Of a stretch of DNA of 64,000 nucleotides, positions 35,453 through 44,703 are shown in pieces. Where the stretch lies: positions 65,038 through 129,037 of the forward strand of contig CAIXRA010000011.1 in the NCBI GenBank assembly GCA_903921725.1, read 5' to 3'. This stretch comes from an uncultured Lentisphaerota bacterium. Lineage in GTDB: Bacteria; Verrucomicrobiota; Lentisphaeria; Oligosphaerales; CAITYL01. Below the pieces are notes generated by a model. The model was not told the DNA's origin and searched no databases. It saw only the letters and a program-made list of their open reading frames with translations. The position numbers were made by a program, and so were the translations under genes. The first letter of the stretch is position 1. Each line of letters starts with the position of its first letter.

Positions 35453-36034
35453 TCACTCCGCTCCGGCGCGCTGGACTTGTTCGAGGGCCTGGCGCGCGAC
35501 GGACATGCTGAAACCGCGGGCGGCAAGGAAGCGCAGAAGGCCGAGGTCCCGTTTCCGCGCCTCCTGTTTCGCCTGCATGGCGTTGCCGTCCGCTTTTCGA
35601 AGTGCGGGAACTGTGCTCCTCCGGGCTCCGCGGAGTTTGCGGGCGAGGAGTTCGGCGGCGCGGGCGACCTCATCCTCCTGCAGGCTGTCGCCGGCGAAAA
35701 ATTCCTCCTCCAGCTGCGGGACCAGCTCCTGGGGCACGCCGCGTTTCCGCAGCTCCATGAGGAGTTTCATGCGTCCGGCACCGGCCTGCTGCTTCTGTTC
35801 GATGAGGAGGCGCGCGAAGACCAGGTCATCCACGAGTTTCAGCCGCCGCAGGTTTGCGACGACCTCCGTGATGACGGGGGCGGGGTACTGCCGCTGGCGG
35901 AGCTTGGTGCGGAGTTCGTACTCGGAATGGGCGCGGCGGTCGAGGAGACGCAGCGCGCATTCGTGGCAGGCGTCCGCGCCGACGGGGCGGGGCTTGGCGC
36001 CAGGTGCGGGTCGGCGTGCGGAGGGGAAGAGCAT
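35453..36034 (-). CDS. recX: RecX regulatory protein
   Basis: Modulator of RecA filaments, 193 residues. Three-helix RecX repeats are visible: CHECALRLLDRRAHSEYELR (repeat 1), VVANLRRLKLVDDLVFARLL (repeat 2) and LMELRKRGVPQELVPQLEEE (repeat 3), with a further degenerate repeat at the C terminus (LRFLAARGFSMSVARQALEQ). The ATG at 36034 was chosen; a longer frame begins with TTG and adds unlikely residues. It lies downstream of recJ on the same strand. recA itself is not in the window. Confidence 0.88.
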   Translation of the reverse strand: MLFPSARRPAPGAKPRPVGADACHECALRLLDRRAHSEYELRTKLRQRQYPAPVITEVVANLRRLKLVDDLVFARLLIEQKQQAGAGRMKLLMELRKRGVPQELVPQLEEEFFAGDSLQEDEVARAAELLARKLRGARRSTVPALRKADGNAMQAKQEARKRDLGLLRFLAARGFSMSVARQALEQVQRAGAE

Positions 36035-36125
36035 GGCATCGGCTCCGGAGCAATCATTTGAGGAACATCCGACACCCAATGTTCAACACCCGGTCATACT
36101 GCCTGGCATGGATGCGGGATGCGGC

Positions 36126-37853
36126 TCAGGCAGGCCTGCGGGTGCGGATGCTGTGGATCTGGACCTGGATGGAACGGAGATTGTTGTAGGTGTTGAACTG
36201 CGGGGTGTAGGCGACGTCCCACGGCGGCGGCGGCAGGGCGGCCGGCGGGGTGCCGAAGCAGATGAAGTCGAGGCGCGTGCCGGCGCTGTCGGAGAGCGTG
36301 CCGCGGCAGTGGTTTTTCCCGGCGGGGTACACGCGTTCCGGCGTGATGCCCTGGGCGAGGAACAGGGGTTCGGGGTTGCCGTGGCCGAACGGCTCGAGAA
36401 GCGCCATCTCCTCCAGAAGTTGGACGGTGATTTCGGAGAACTGGACCTCGCCGCAGATGTCGAGGACGGGGCGGATGCCGTTTTCGCCGAGCGCGGCGGC
36501 GACGGCGGCGGCGAAATCGCGGGCGAACGCCTCGATCCGGTCGGTGTGGACGGAGAGGCCGGCGGCCATGGGATGCCCGCCGAATCGGACGAGGTGTTCG
36601 CGGCAGGTTTCGAGGACGGCGACGAGGTTGATGTTGCGGATGCTGCGGGCGGATCCGCGCCAGTGACCGTTGGGTTCGAGGGTGAGGACGACGCTGGGGC
36701 GGTGGTAGCGGCGTGCGAGGCGCGAGGCGACGATGCCGATGACGCCCTGGGGCCATTGGGGGGCCCAGACGGTGATGGCCGCGCTGGACGTGATGTCCGC
36801 TTGGGCGCTGAGCTGGGCTTCGGCCTCGCGCAGGCTTTCCTCCTCCAGAAGCTGGCGTTCGCGGTTTTTTTCGTCCAGAAGCTGGGCGAGGGGGAGGGCG
36901 TCGTTCATGCCGCGGGCTTCGAGGAGGCGCAGGGCGTCCATGGGGTCGCCGAGGCGTCCGGCGGCGTTGAGGCGCGGGGCGAGCTTGAATGTGATGTCCG
37001 CGGCGCGGATCCGTTCGGCGCCGCCGAGTCCGGCGACTTCGCAGAGTGCGCGGATGCCGGGGCGCTGCTGGGCGGAGAGGATGCCCATGCCGTGGCTGAC
37101 CATGCAGCGGTTTTCGCCGAGGAGCGGGACGATGTCGGCGACGGTTCCAAGGGCGACCAGGTCGAGCCCCGCGCGCAGGTCGGTGTCCGAGCCGCCGAGA
37201 CCGTTTTCACGGCCGTACTTGAGGAAGGCATGGCAGAGCTTGAAGGCGACACCGACGCCGGCGAGGCCGTTGAGATGCGCCTGTCCGGGGTGGAGCTTGG
37301 GGTTGATGACGACGTTGGCGGGCGAGGTTTCGCCGTCGGGTTCGTGGTGGTCGGTGACGATGACGTCCATGCCCTGTTCCCGCGCGAAGCGGATGGCGTC
37401 GTGGCTGTTGACGCCGCAGTCCACGGTGACAAGGAGGGTGTGGTGCTCCTGGCGCGCCTTGTCGATGGACTCGGGGGTCAGGCCGTAGCCGTCGTCGATG
37501 CGGTGGGGGAGGAAGCATTCGGCGGCGGCGCCGTTCTGGCGGAGGCAGGAGCAAAGGAGGACGGCGGCGGTGACGCCGTCGGTGTCGTAGTCGCCGTGGA
37601 TGAGGATATGTTCGCCGCGGCGGATGGCGGTCCAGAGGCGTTCGGCGGCGGCGGCGGTGCCGGGGAGCTTGTAGGGGTCGGAAAGCCGGCGGAGGCTGGG
37701 GTGGAGGAACTCCTCCACCTCGGCCGGTGCGGCGCCGCGGCTGGCGAGCACAAGGGCCAGCGGCCTGGAGATTGTTCCCGCCTGCTGCAGGGTTTGGATG
37801 TCGGCTTCGGAGGGGTGGGCCGTCTGCCAAGTCGGTTGTTCGGTCGCGATCAC
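36126..37853 (-). CDS. recJ: Single-stranded-DNA-specific exonuclease RecJ
   Basis: 5'-3' ssDNA exonuclease of recombination and mismatch repair, 575 residues. DHH motifs: LIHGDYDTDGVTAAVLL (I), VTVDCGVNS (II), VIVTDHHEPDGE (III); DHHA1 motif: RSIRNINLVAVLETCREHLV followed by FGGHPMAAGLSV. RLNAAGRLGDPMDAL and LEPFGHGNPEPLF are also family marks. The start is GTG at 37853, preceding IATEQPTWQTAHPSE; the next ATG lies far inside the fold. It is 40 bases after the MshEN protein gene and upstream of recX, so the three probably share a transcript. Confidence 0.96.
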   Translation of the reverse strand: MIATEQPTWQTAHPSEADIQTLQQAGTISRPLALVLASRGAAPAEVEEFLHPSLRRLSDPYKLPGTAAAAERLWTAIRRGEHILIHGDYDTDGVTAAVLLCSCLRQNGAAAECFLPHRIDDGYGLTPESIDKARQEHHTLLVTVDCGVNSHDAIRFAREQGMDVIVTDHHEPDGETSPANVVINPKLHPGQAHLNGLAGVGVAFKLCHAFLKYGRENGLGGSDTDLRAGLDLVALGTVADIVPLLGENRCMVSHGMGILSAQQRPGIRALCEVAGLGGAERIRAADITFKLAPRLNAAGRLGDPMDALRLLEARGMNDALPLAQLLDEKNRERQLLEEESLREAEAQLSAQADITSSAAITVWAPQWPQGVIGIVASRLARRYHRPSVVLTLEPNGHWRGSARSIRNINLVAVLETCREHLVRFGGHPMAAGLSVHTDRIEAFARDFAAAVAAALGENGIRPVLDICGEVQFSEITVQLLEEMALLEPFGHGNPEPLFLAQGITPERVYPAGKNHCRGTLSDSAGTRLDFICFGTPPAALPPPPWDVAYTPQFNTYNNLRSIQVQIHSIRTRRPA

Positions 37854-37892
37854 GTAATATCCGGACTTCTCCCGCAGGGCGGGGGACGGGCA

Positions 37893-38747
37893 CTATTTTT
37901 TCTGGCGTTCCAGATAATGGTTGAGTGCGATGTGGTATTCTTCGGGCGAGGTGAAGAAGAAGTGGACGTTTGCCTTGAGATGGCGCGAGATGCGCTGGGG
38001 GAGGTTCTTGTCCACCGGGTTCAGCATGGCGACCATGATCTCGTCGCCGAGCCTGTCAAACGGCAGGATGCCGAGGCGGCGGGAGACGTTGATGGGGATG
38101 AGCCCCATCACGTCGTCCTGGCACTCGCAGTGGCTGATCTCGACGAACGGCATGTTGGATTCCGCGGCGAGGAAGGAGACGACACGGAGCATGTCGACGC
38201 GGTCGATTTCGGTCAGTTCCTCGAGGAAGGAGAGGGTCATGTCGGACTTCACGCCGGTGCTGGATTCGGTGAGGCGGTCGATGGCCGATTCATACTGGTC
38301 CTGGGAGATGACGTTGTGCTGGAGAAGGAACCAGGCCAGGTCCAGTTCCCCGTGGAGGTCGAACGCCAGGTCGACGGCGGCGGCGGCCGTGGCCGCGTCT
38401 CCGGCAAGGCGGGTGCGGTCCTCGTGGATGCGCCCGGTACGGTTCTTGGCCTCGGCGAGGGCCCGCTGGGCGGTGGCGTCGTCCGGGTACCGTTCGAGAA
38501 TCATCTCGGCGAGGTCGAAGATGCGGTTCCAGTCGCTGTTGGTGGTGAAGAGCTGGATGAGCTTGTGCGCTTTTTCGCAGAGCCTGGCGTCATCCCGGAC
38601 CTGCTGGTAGGCGACGAGGAGGGATTCAAGGGCGCTGATGTCCTCGGGGAACACTTCCAGCATGCTTTCGAACGTGGCGATGGTTTCGCGGATCGCCGCA
38701 TCGTCCTGCTGCCGCTGCCTGGAGTCGTTTTTGTCAGGATTGCCCAT
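37893..38747 (-). CDS. Protein with a type II secretion/pilus MshEN domain
   Basis: Protein of 284 residues. The N-terminal half is helical and TPR-like (FESMLEVFPEDISALESLLV, DWNRIFDLAEMILERYPDDA). From about residue 160 it carries an MshEN (GspE N-terminal) domain: FVEISHCECQDDVMGLIPIN, then ISRHLKANVHFFFTSPEEYHIALNHYL. Such domains can bind c-di-GMP or dock to secretion ATPases. It is divergent from the pilB gene 133 bases away, so it may be an adaptor of the same machine. The ATG at 38747 has GGGAGG upstream. Confidence 0.8.
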   Translation of the reverse strand: MGNPDKNDSRQRQQDDAAIRETIATFESMLEVFPEDISALESLLVAYQQVRDDARLCEKAHKLIQLFTTNSDWNRIFDLAEMILERYPDDATAQRALAEAKNRTGRIHEDRTRLAGDAATAAAAVDLAFDLHGELDLAWFLLQHNVISQDQYESAIDRLTESSTGVKSDMTLSFLEELTEIDRVDMLRVVSFLAAESNMPFVEISHCECQDDVMGLIPINVSRRLGILPFDRLGDEIMVAMLNPVDKNLPQRISRHLKANVHFFFTSPEEYHIALNHYLERQKK

Positions 38748-38880
38748 CGAGTGCCTCCCGTGGATATGCTGGGTTAAACTTGCCTGTCTTTCCGCTATTT
38801 TTCAAGTTGGATTGCAAAGGAAATTATCAAGCTGTATGGTTTTGCCGGCAACGCCACACAAAAGGGAGGGTGGACTTGGC

Positions 38881-40608
38881 ATGGCTGTGATGACACAGGG
38901 TTCGAATGTCAGGGAGAGCATCCTCCGCATCCTGGAGGAGCGACGGCTGCTGAACTCGGAGCAGGCGCGGATTCTGCGCTCGTCCGACATCAGCACCCAG
39001 GACGGACTGGAGCGGGAGCTAACCGGTTCCTACGGGGTGAACGCCTCGGATATTTTCCTAGCGCTGGCACGGCATGCCTCCGTCCCCGTCCTGCGCCTCA
39101 CCCATTTCCAGATCCGGCCCGAGTTGCTGGCCAAGGTGCCGAAGGACATCCTCAAGCGGCACCGCGCGCTGCTGGTGTCGGAGACCACCACCACCGTCAC
39201 GGTTGCCCTTGCCGATCCGCTGAACGTGCTCGCCGTGGAGGAGATCGCCGACTACACCCGGCTGAAGGTCGTGCCGGTGGCGGCGCTGGAGACGGAGATC
39301 CACGAGGCGATGGCCGCCGTGGATCAGGACACGCGGCAGGCGCTGGACGACATCCTCAAGGACGCTGGCGATTCCGGGATTGAGATCACCAAGGAAAAGG
39401 CCGGCAACGTCGACATCGAGCAGATGCTGGAGAGCGCCGGGGACGCGCCGGTCATCCGGGTTGTGAACATGATTCTCATGGAATCCATCCGCAAGCGGGC
39501 GAGCGACATCCACATCGAGCCGTTCGAGAAGGAGGTGCGCCTCCGTTACCGCGTGGACGGCAACCTTGTGGAGATGCCCGCGCCGCCAAAGACCATGCAG
39601 AACGCGATCATCTCGCGCATCAAGGTCATGTCCGACCTGGACATCGCCGAACGCCGCATCCCGCAGGACGGCCGTTTCCGCATCAAGGCCCAGGGGCGCG
39701 AGATTGATCTGCGCGTCTCCATCCTCCCCACCGTGCACGGCGAGAAGGTGGTGATGCGTCTTCTGGACAAGATGAACTTGGCGAAGAGCCTGGACGCGCT
39801 GGGGCTGGATTTCGTGTCGCTGGAAAAGCTGCGCTTCGCCATCGCCCAGCCGCACGGGCTGATCCTGGTGACGGGGCCCACCGGCTCCGGCAAGACGACG
39901 ACGCTCTATTCCGCGCTACAGGAAATGAACACGCTGGACGTCAACATCGTCACCGTCGAGAACCCGGTCGAATACCAGCTCTACGGCATCAATCAAGTGG
40001 AGATCAAGGAGGAGATGGGGCTGACCTTCTCCGGCGCCCTCCGCTCCATCCTGCGCCAGGATCCGGACATTGTGCTGGTGGGCGAGACCCGCGACAACGA
40101 AACGGCCGACATTGCGGTCAAGGCGGCGCTCACCGGCCATTTGGTGATGACGACGCTGCACACCAACGACGCCCCGGGCGCCGTGGCGCGCCTGGCCTAC
40201 ATGGGAATCCCCAACTTCCTGATCGCCTCCAGCCTCCTGCTCTCGCAGGCCCAGCGCCTTGTGCGCCGGATTTGCCCGAACTGCAAGGAGGAGTTTCCCC
40301 TTTCCAAGGAATACCTCAAGGCCAGCCACATCCCGCTGGATGCCTTCGAGGGCGCGCCGGTGTACCACGGCCGCGGCTGCGGCAAGTGCAACAACACGGG
40401 GTACAAGGGGCGCGCCAGCATCATGGAGATCCTGCCGGTCTCCTCCCGCATCCGTGAAGTGGTTTTGAAGTCGGCGAACGCCGACGACATCCGCCGCGTC
40501 GCTTTGGAGGACGGATTCACGGATCTGCGGGCGCACGGGTTTATCCGCATCAAGGAGGGGATCACGACTATCGAGGAAGTGCTGAGCGTCACCTCCGGCG
40601 AGGCATGA
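38881..40608 (+). CDS. pilB: Type IV pilus / type II secretion assembly ATPase (PilB/GspE)
   Basis: Hexameric traffic ATPase, 575 residues. An MshEN domain occupies about 60-150; the ATPase has the Asp box, Walker A GPTGSGKTTT (332-341), Walker B in LRQDPDIVLVGETRDNETAD and the His box LVMTTLHTNDA. A four-cysteine zinc site is complete (Cys465, Cys468, Cys500, Cys503). GspE and PilB cannot be separated by motif alone; the neighbours PilC, PilS-like and PilR favour the pilus. The ATG at 38881 (MAVMTQGSN) was used, with a GGAGGG ribosome site 13 bases upstream. Confidence 0.93.
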   Translation: MAVMTQGSNVRESILRILEERRLLNSEQARILRSSDISTQDGLERELTGSYGVNASDIFLALARHASVPVLRLTHFQIRPELLAKVPKDILKRHRALLVSETTTTVTVALADPLNVLAVEEIADYTRLKVVPVAALETEIHEAMAAVDQDTRQALDDILKDAGDSGIEITKEKAGNVDIEQMLESAGDAPVIRVVNMILMESIRKRASDIHIEPFEKEVRLRYRVDGNLVEMPAPPKTMQNAIISRIKVMSDLDIAERRIPQDGRFRIKAQGREIDLRVSILPTVHGEKVVMRLLDKMNLAKSLDALGLDFVSLEKLRFAIAQPHGLILVTGPTGSGKTTTLYSALQEMNTLDVNIVTVENPVEYQLYGINQVEIKEEMGLTFSGALRSILRQDPDIVLVGETRDNETADIAVKAALTGHLVMTTLHTNDAPGAVARLAYMGIPNFLIASSLLLSQAQRLVRRICPNCKEEFPLSKEYLKASHIPLDAFEGAPVYHGRGCGKCNNTGYKGRASIMEILPVSSRIREVVLKSANADDIRRVALEDGFTDLRAHGFIRIKEGITTIEEVLSVTSGEA

Positions 40609-40734
40609 TGCGCGTGGTTCGGCAAATCACTTTTTTGTGCGTATGTTACGCTAGGGACGCCGCCGCCGGCCGCCGCCCACTGAAATGGCGGCGCGGGGCA
40701 GATGCAGACAACCACCACCGGGTGAAATGAACTT

Positions 40735-41892
40735 ATGTCCAACACCAACCAGACACCAGGGGCGGGCGACCGCCGTGCGGCCAGCCTCAAGCAGTCCGCG
40801 GCGGGTGCCGTTCATGCGGCCAGAAAGGCCCCGCGGGGCATCAAGGGTGTCGGGCGCATCCGCAAGCTCGACCTGTGCCCATTCACCCGCCGGCTGGCGG
40901 CGATGCTCGACGCGGGCCTGCCGCTGGTCCAGTGCATGGAGGCGCTGTCGGAGCAGACGGAGACGCCGGAGTTCAAGCGGATTGTGAGGGAGGTGGGCAC
41001 GCGCATCGAGGGCGGCGACTCCTTTTCCGAGGCGCTGGCCCGCTATAGCGAGCTGTTCGGCGAGCTGTATGTGAGCATGATTCGCGCCGGCGAAATCGGC
41101 GGCGGCCTCGCCGAGGTCACCAACCGCCTCGCCTCCTACCTGGAAACGTCGATGGCCATGAAGCGCAAAGTGAAGTCGGCCATGACCTATCCGGTGCTGG
41201 TTCTCTGTTTCGCCTTCCTCCTGACCACCGGCATGATCGTAGGCATCGTGCCTGTTTTCAAGACCATCTTCAACGACTTCGGCGGCACGCTGCCGCTGCC
41301 GACGCAGATCCTCTGCTTCATCAGCGACGTCCTCCGCCAATACGCCATCTTTGTCGTCCTGGCCGCCGGCATCGCCTTCTGGCTGCTGCGGCGCTATCTG
41401 AAAACGCCCCAGGGCGCGCTGGCGTTCGACCAGTACATCCTGCGCGCCCCGATTGCAGGGGCGATCATTGAAAAGGTGGCGATCGCCCGCATGGCCCGCA
41501 CCTTCTCCTCCATGCTCCGCAGCGGCGTGCCCATCCTGAGATGCATGGAGATTGTGGCGCAGGCGACGGGCAATCGCTACATCGGCGGGGCGTTCATCGC
41601 GGCCGGCACGAAGATCGAGGGCGGGTATCCGCTCGCCAAGGCCATCAGCGAAAGCGGCAAGTTCCCCCCGATGCTAATCCACATGATCGCCGCCGGTGAA
41701 AAAACCGGCAACGTGGACGGCATGCTGGAAAAGGTGGCGGATTTCTATGAGGACGAGGTCACCAACGCATTGGCCTCTCTGTCCAGCATGATCGAGCCGC
41801 TGCTGATGATTTTCCTGGGCGTCGTGGTCGGCGGCATTGTGATCAGCATGTTCCTGCCGATCTTCAAGATGCCCGGCATCGTCAACGCATAG
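40735..41892 (+). CDS. pilC: Inner-membrane platform protein (PilC/GspF)
   Basis: Polytopic platform protein of the pilus or secretion machine, 385 residues. Two repeated GspF cytoplasmic domains (FTRRLAAMLDAGLPLVQCME at about 48, and RMARTFSSMLRSGVPILRCM at about 254) each precede membrane helices; the last helix is LLMIFLGVVVGGIVISMFLP. The N-terminal 40 residues are basic and low-complexity. It lies 126 bases after pilB and 41 before the sensor gene. No pilin or prepilin peptidase gene is in the window. Confidence 0.92.
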   Translation: MSNTNQTPGAGDRRAASLKQSAAGAVHAARKAPRGIKGVGRIRKLDLCPFTRRLAAMLDAGLPLVQCMEALSEQTETPEFKRIVREVGTRIEGGDSFSEALARYSELFGELYVSMIRAGEIGGGLAEVTNRLASYLETSMAMKRKVKSAMTYPVLVLCFAFLLTTGMIVGIVPVFKTIFNDFGGTLPLPTQILCFISDVLRQYAIFVVLAAGIAFWLLRRYLKTPQGALAFDQYILRAPIAGAIIEKVAIARMARTFSSMLRSGVPILRCMEIVAQATGNRYIGGAFIAAGTKIEGGYPLAKAISESGKFPPMLIHMIAAGEKTGNVDGMLEKVADFYEDEVTNALASLSSMIEPLLMIFLGVVVGGIVISMFLPIFKMPGIVNA

Positions 41893-41933
41893 AAACGACG
41901 GCCGGGACTCCCGGCCTCCGGAAGGCGGCCTTC

Positions 41934-43253
41934 GTGCCCTGGCGAAAGACAATCGCAAACGATCCATACGGGCGCAAGTGGCCGACGCTCGCCGCCATCA
42001 TGCTGGGGCGTCTGTTGCTGCTGGGGCTGCTGTTGCTGGCCCTCACCGCCATTTTTCCGGATTCCGACAGGGGGCTTTACCTTTTCATCGCCGTGGCCTT
42101 TGTGATCACCATCCCGTACGCCTTCTGGCTGCGCCGGGACAAGGCGATGGCGGAGAGCGGCCCGCTTCAGTTTATCGTGGACGTCCTGGTCATCACCGGG
42201 CTCGTCCATTTCACGGGCGGCATCTCCAGCCCGCTCACCATCCTCTATCCGTTGGCCATCCTGACGGCGGGGATTGTCTTCTCCGGCCGGCACGCGCTTC
42301 AGGTCGCGCTGTTCAGCATGCTGCTCTATTCCATGCTTATCATCCTGGAAATGAAGGGATACCTCCCGTGGAGCCCCGGCACCGACGCGCTCCCGATGCC
42401 GTATGACAACACAGCCACGGTTCTCCGCGACCTCCTGATGAACGTGCTGATCTTCTGCTTCTTCGCCGTCTCAACCGCCTTCATCACGAACCGCTGTTTC
42501 TGGCAGGATGAGGAGCTCAAACGGCTCCAGTCCGTGGGCAAGCTGGTTTTTGACAAGGTGACGGCCCCCCTCCTGGCCGTCCGTCCCTCGGGTGAAATCG
42601 TGCTGGCCAACAGCGCCTCCGTCCGCCTTTTCGGCCTCGCCGATGTCGGGGATCATCCGCAGCCGCTGGCCTCCCTGTTTCCCGGCAAGGCACCCGCGTT
42701 CAAGGATGTGGCCGGCTGTCAGGGGACGATATGGGAGATGCGGCGGCCCGACGGCGGCAGCCTGCGCTGCCTGCTGGAGATTGAGCGCGTGAACATTCCA
42801 TTTGTCGCCAACCTCATCCCGCTTATGAAGCACGAGACGGATTTCTATTTCCTGGTGTTCAAGGACATGACCGAATTCCTCAACCAGGAGCGCCTGCGGG
42901 AGAACCGGCAGCGGCTCTATACGGCCGCCGGCGTCGTGGCCGAAGTGGCCCACGAAGTGCGGAACCCGCTGACCGCCCTCAAGAGCGCCGGCGAACTGCT
43001 GTCGGAGACGGCGGAGGCGCTGGCCCGCGAGCAACGCGATGTGAGCGGCAACGACTGGGCCGTGATCAACTCCATCTGCAACGTCATCAGCGAGGAGACG
43101 GGGCGCCTCGACTACAAGGTGCAGGTGCTGCTCGAATGCGCCTCCCGCGACCCGGAAAAACTTCTGGAACTTACCAACAACGCCAACAACTGGATGGAGC
43201 GTCTGCCGCTTTATGGAAAACGGGGAGAAGGCCAGCAAGATTCTGATCGTTGA
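41934..43253 (+). CDS. PilS-like membrane sensor lacking the ATPase domain
   Basis: Protein of 439 residues with the parts of a PilS-type kinase: about six membrane helices (23-185), a PAS domain (about 200-320; LLAVRPSGEIVLANSASVRL) and a dimerisation domain with the phospho-acceptor His340 in AEVAHEVRNPLTALKSAGEL. It then ends with ERLPLYGKRGEGQQDSDR. The HATPase_c domain (N, G1, F and G2 boxes) that should follow is missing in every frame, and the next gene starts 41 bases before this one stops. GTG 41934 is the start. It may be trans-phosphorylated or act only as a phosphatase or scaffold for PilR. Confidence 0.85.
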   Translation: MPWRKTIANDPYGRKWPTLAAIMLGRLLLLGLLLLALTAIFPDSDRGLYLFIAVAFVITIPYAFWLRRDKAMAESGPLQFIVDVLVITGLVHFTGGISSPLTILYPLAILTAGIVFSGRHALQVALFSMLLYSMLIILEMKGYLPWSPGTDALPMPYDNTATVLRDLLMNVLIFCFFAVSTAFITNRCFWQDEELKRLQSVGKLVFDKVTAPLLAVRPSGEIVLANSASVRLFGLADVGDHPQPLASLFPGKAPAFKDVAGCQGTIWEMRRPDGGSLRCLLEIERVNIPFVANLIPLMKHETDFYFLVFKDMTEFLNQERLRENRQRLYTAAGVVAEVAHEVRNPLTALKSAGELLSETAEALAREQRDVSGNDWAVINSICNVISEETGRLDYKVQVLLECASRDPEKLLELTNNANNWMERLPLYGKRGEGQQDSDR

Positions 43254-44622
43254 CGACGAGCCCGGCATCACCAGGATCATGGCGGAGTCGCTCCGCCAGT
43301 CGGGCTACGAGGTCCGTGAGGCGTCCAGCGCCGAGGAAGCCCTGCGGCTGCTCGCCCGGGAGCCGGCGGATTTGCTTGTCACCGATCTCCGGCTTGGCGC
43401 CGGCATGGACGGCTTCGGCCTCCTGCAGGCGGCCCTGGCGGACCGCCCGGGACTGCCCGTCATCATCATTACCGCCTACGGCACGGTCGAAATGGCCGTG
43501 GAGGCGATGAAGTGCGGCGCGGCTGACTTTATACGCAAGCCCTTTAAGATGAAGGATATCCGGACTGTCATTGACTGCGCGCTCCGGCGCCGGAAGGGGA
43601 CCTCATCCGGCGCCCCGGCCGGTGGCGGGGAGGATGGCCCCCGGTTCGGCGTCCTAATCGGCGAGTCGCCGGAGATGCAGCAGGTCTACGGCTGGATCGA
43701 CAAAGTGGCCAAGACCGACGCCACTGTCCTCATCCAAGGGGAAAGCGGAACCGGCAAGGAACTGGTCGCCCAGGCCATCCACCGCGCCAGCCGCCGCGCA
43801 CGGGGCCCCGTCGTCGCCCTCAACTGCGCCGCACTCCCCGCCAACCTGCTGGAATCGGAGCTGTTCGGCCATGCCGCCGGCGCGTTCACCGGCGCCACGG
43901 GGCGGAAGAACGGACTCTTCATCGCCGCCAACGGCGGCACCATCTTTCTGGACGAGATTTCCACCATGGATCCCGGCATGCAGACGAAGCTGCTGCGCGT
44001 GCTCCAGGAACGGGTCGTGCGCCGCGTAGGCGAGACGGAGGACATCCCCGTCGATGTCCGCATCATCGCCGCCACCAATGATTCCCTGGAAATGAAGAAG
44101 GACGCCGGGGCGTTCCGCGAGGACCTGTTCTACCGGATCTGCGTCATCACCCTGGAGATTCCGCCGCTCCGCCATCGCACCGGTGACATCCCCCTGTTGG
44201 CCGTGCATTTTCTCCGCAGCCAGGGGATTCAGCTTGGCATTCCGCTGGTGTTGGCTCCCGACGTGTTGCCGACGCTGCAGGCCTATGCGTGGCCGGGAAA
44301 CGTGCGCGAGCTGGAGAACGCCATCGCCTGCGCCGCTGCCCTCTGCCACGAGGGATGCATCCGCGCCTCCGACCTTCCCCCCCGAGTGGCGCGCGCCGCC
44401 GCTCCGGTCCTTGCCCCGGTTCCGGTGCCCGTGGACGTGCCGGACGGCGCACCGCCGCAGCCGCTGCGCGATTTCCTGCGCGACAAGGAGCTTGAATACA
44501 TGGAGCAGATCATCCGCCAAACGGGTGGAAACCGTGCGCGCGCCGCCGAACTCCTCGGCATCAGCCGCGCCACCCTCTACCGCAAGCTTCCGGAAGAGGG
44601 CGCTCCCCCGCCGGTGGAGTGA
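43213..44622 (+). CDS. pilR: NtrC-family sigma-54 response regulator (PilR-like)
   Basis: Transcription activator of 469 residues. The receiver domain has the acceptor Asp58 in LLVTDLRLG; the AAA+ domain shows GESGTGKE (176-183), the sigma-54 contact loop GAFTGA (223-228), Walker B GGTIFLDEIS and the arginine finger region; a Fis-type HTH (NRARAAELLGISRATLYRKL) ends the protein. In related bacteria PilR drives pilin transcription with RpoN. The order pilB-pilC-pilS-pilR is the usual one. Its start overlaps the sensor by 41 bases, implying coupled translation. Confidence 0.92.
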   Translation: MENGEKASKILIVDDEPGITRIMAESLRQSGYEVREASSAEEALRLLAREPADLLVTDLRLGAGMDGFGLLQAALADRPGLPVIIITAYGTVEMAVEAMKCGAADFIRKPFKMKDIRTVIDCALRRRKGTSSGAPAGGGEDGPRFGVLIGESPEMQQVYGWIDKVAKTDATVLIQGESGTGKELVAQAIHRASRRARGPVVALNCAALPANLLESELFGHAAGAFTGATGRKNGLFIAANGGTIFLDEISTMDPGMQTKLLRVLQERVVRRVGETEDIPVDVRIIAATNDSLEMKKDAGAFREDLFYRICVITLEIPPLRHRTGDIPLLAVHFLRSQGIQLGIPLVLAPDVLPTLQAYAWPGNVRELENAIACAAALCHEGCIRASDLPPRVARAAAPVLAPVPVPVDVPDGAPPQPLRDFLRDKELEYMEQIIRQTGGNRARAAELLGISRATLYRKLPEEGAPPPVE

Positions 44623-44703
44623 AGCCTGTTGCGTGCTCCATCCCGCCCGGCGTGGAGGCTGCAGGCTCCCCATAGAACTTGAAATCCGCCGCGCGAAACA
44701 CGT

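Noticed and set aside
35505..38777. Open frame of 1090 codons on the plus strand
   Set aside because: It runs antisense to recX, recJ and the MshEN gene, all with clear motifs; its translation is a Gly/Val/Ala/Asp-rich shadow.
14017..38780. Recurring GGTTAAA words in several intergenic gaps (14017, 16219, 38772, 59009)
   Set aside because: They could be -10 elements, but spacing to the start codons varies and no common -35 was found, so no promoter class is claimed.
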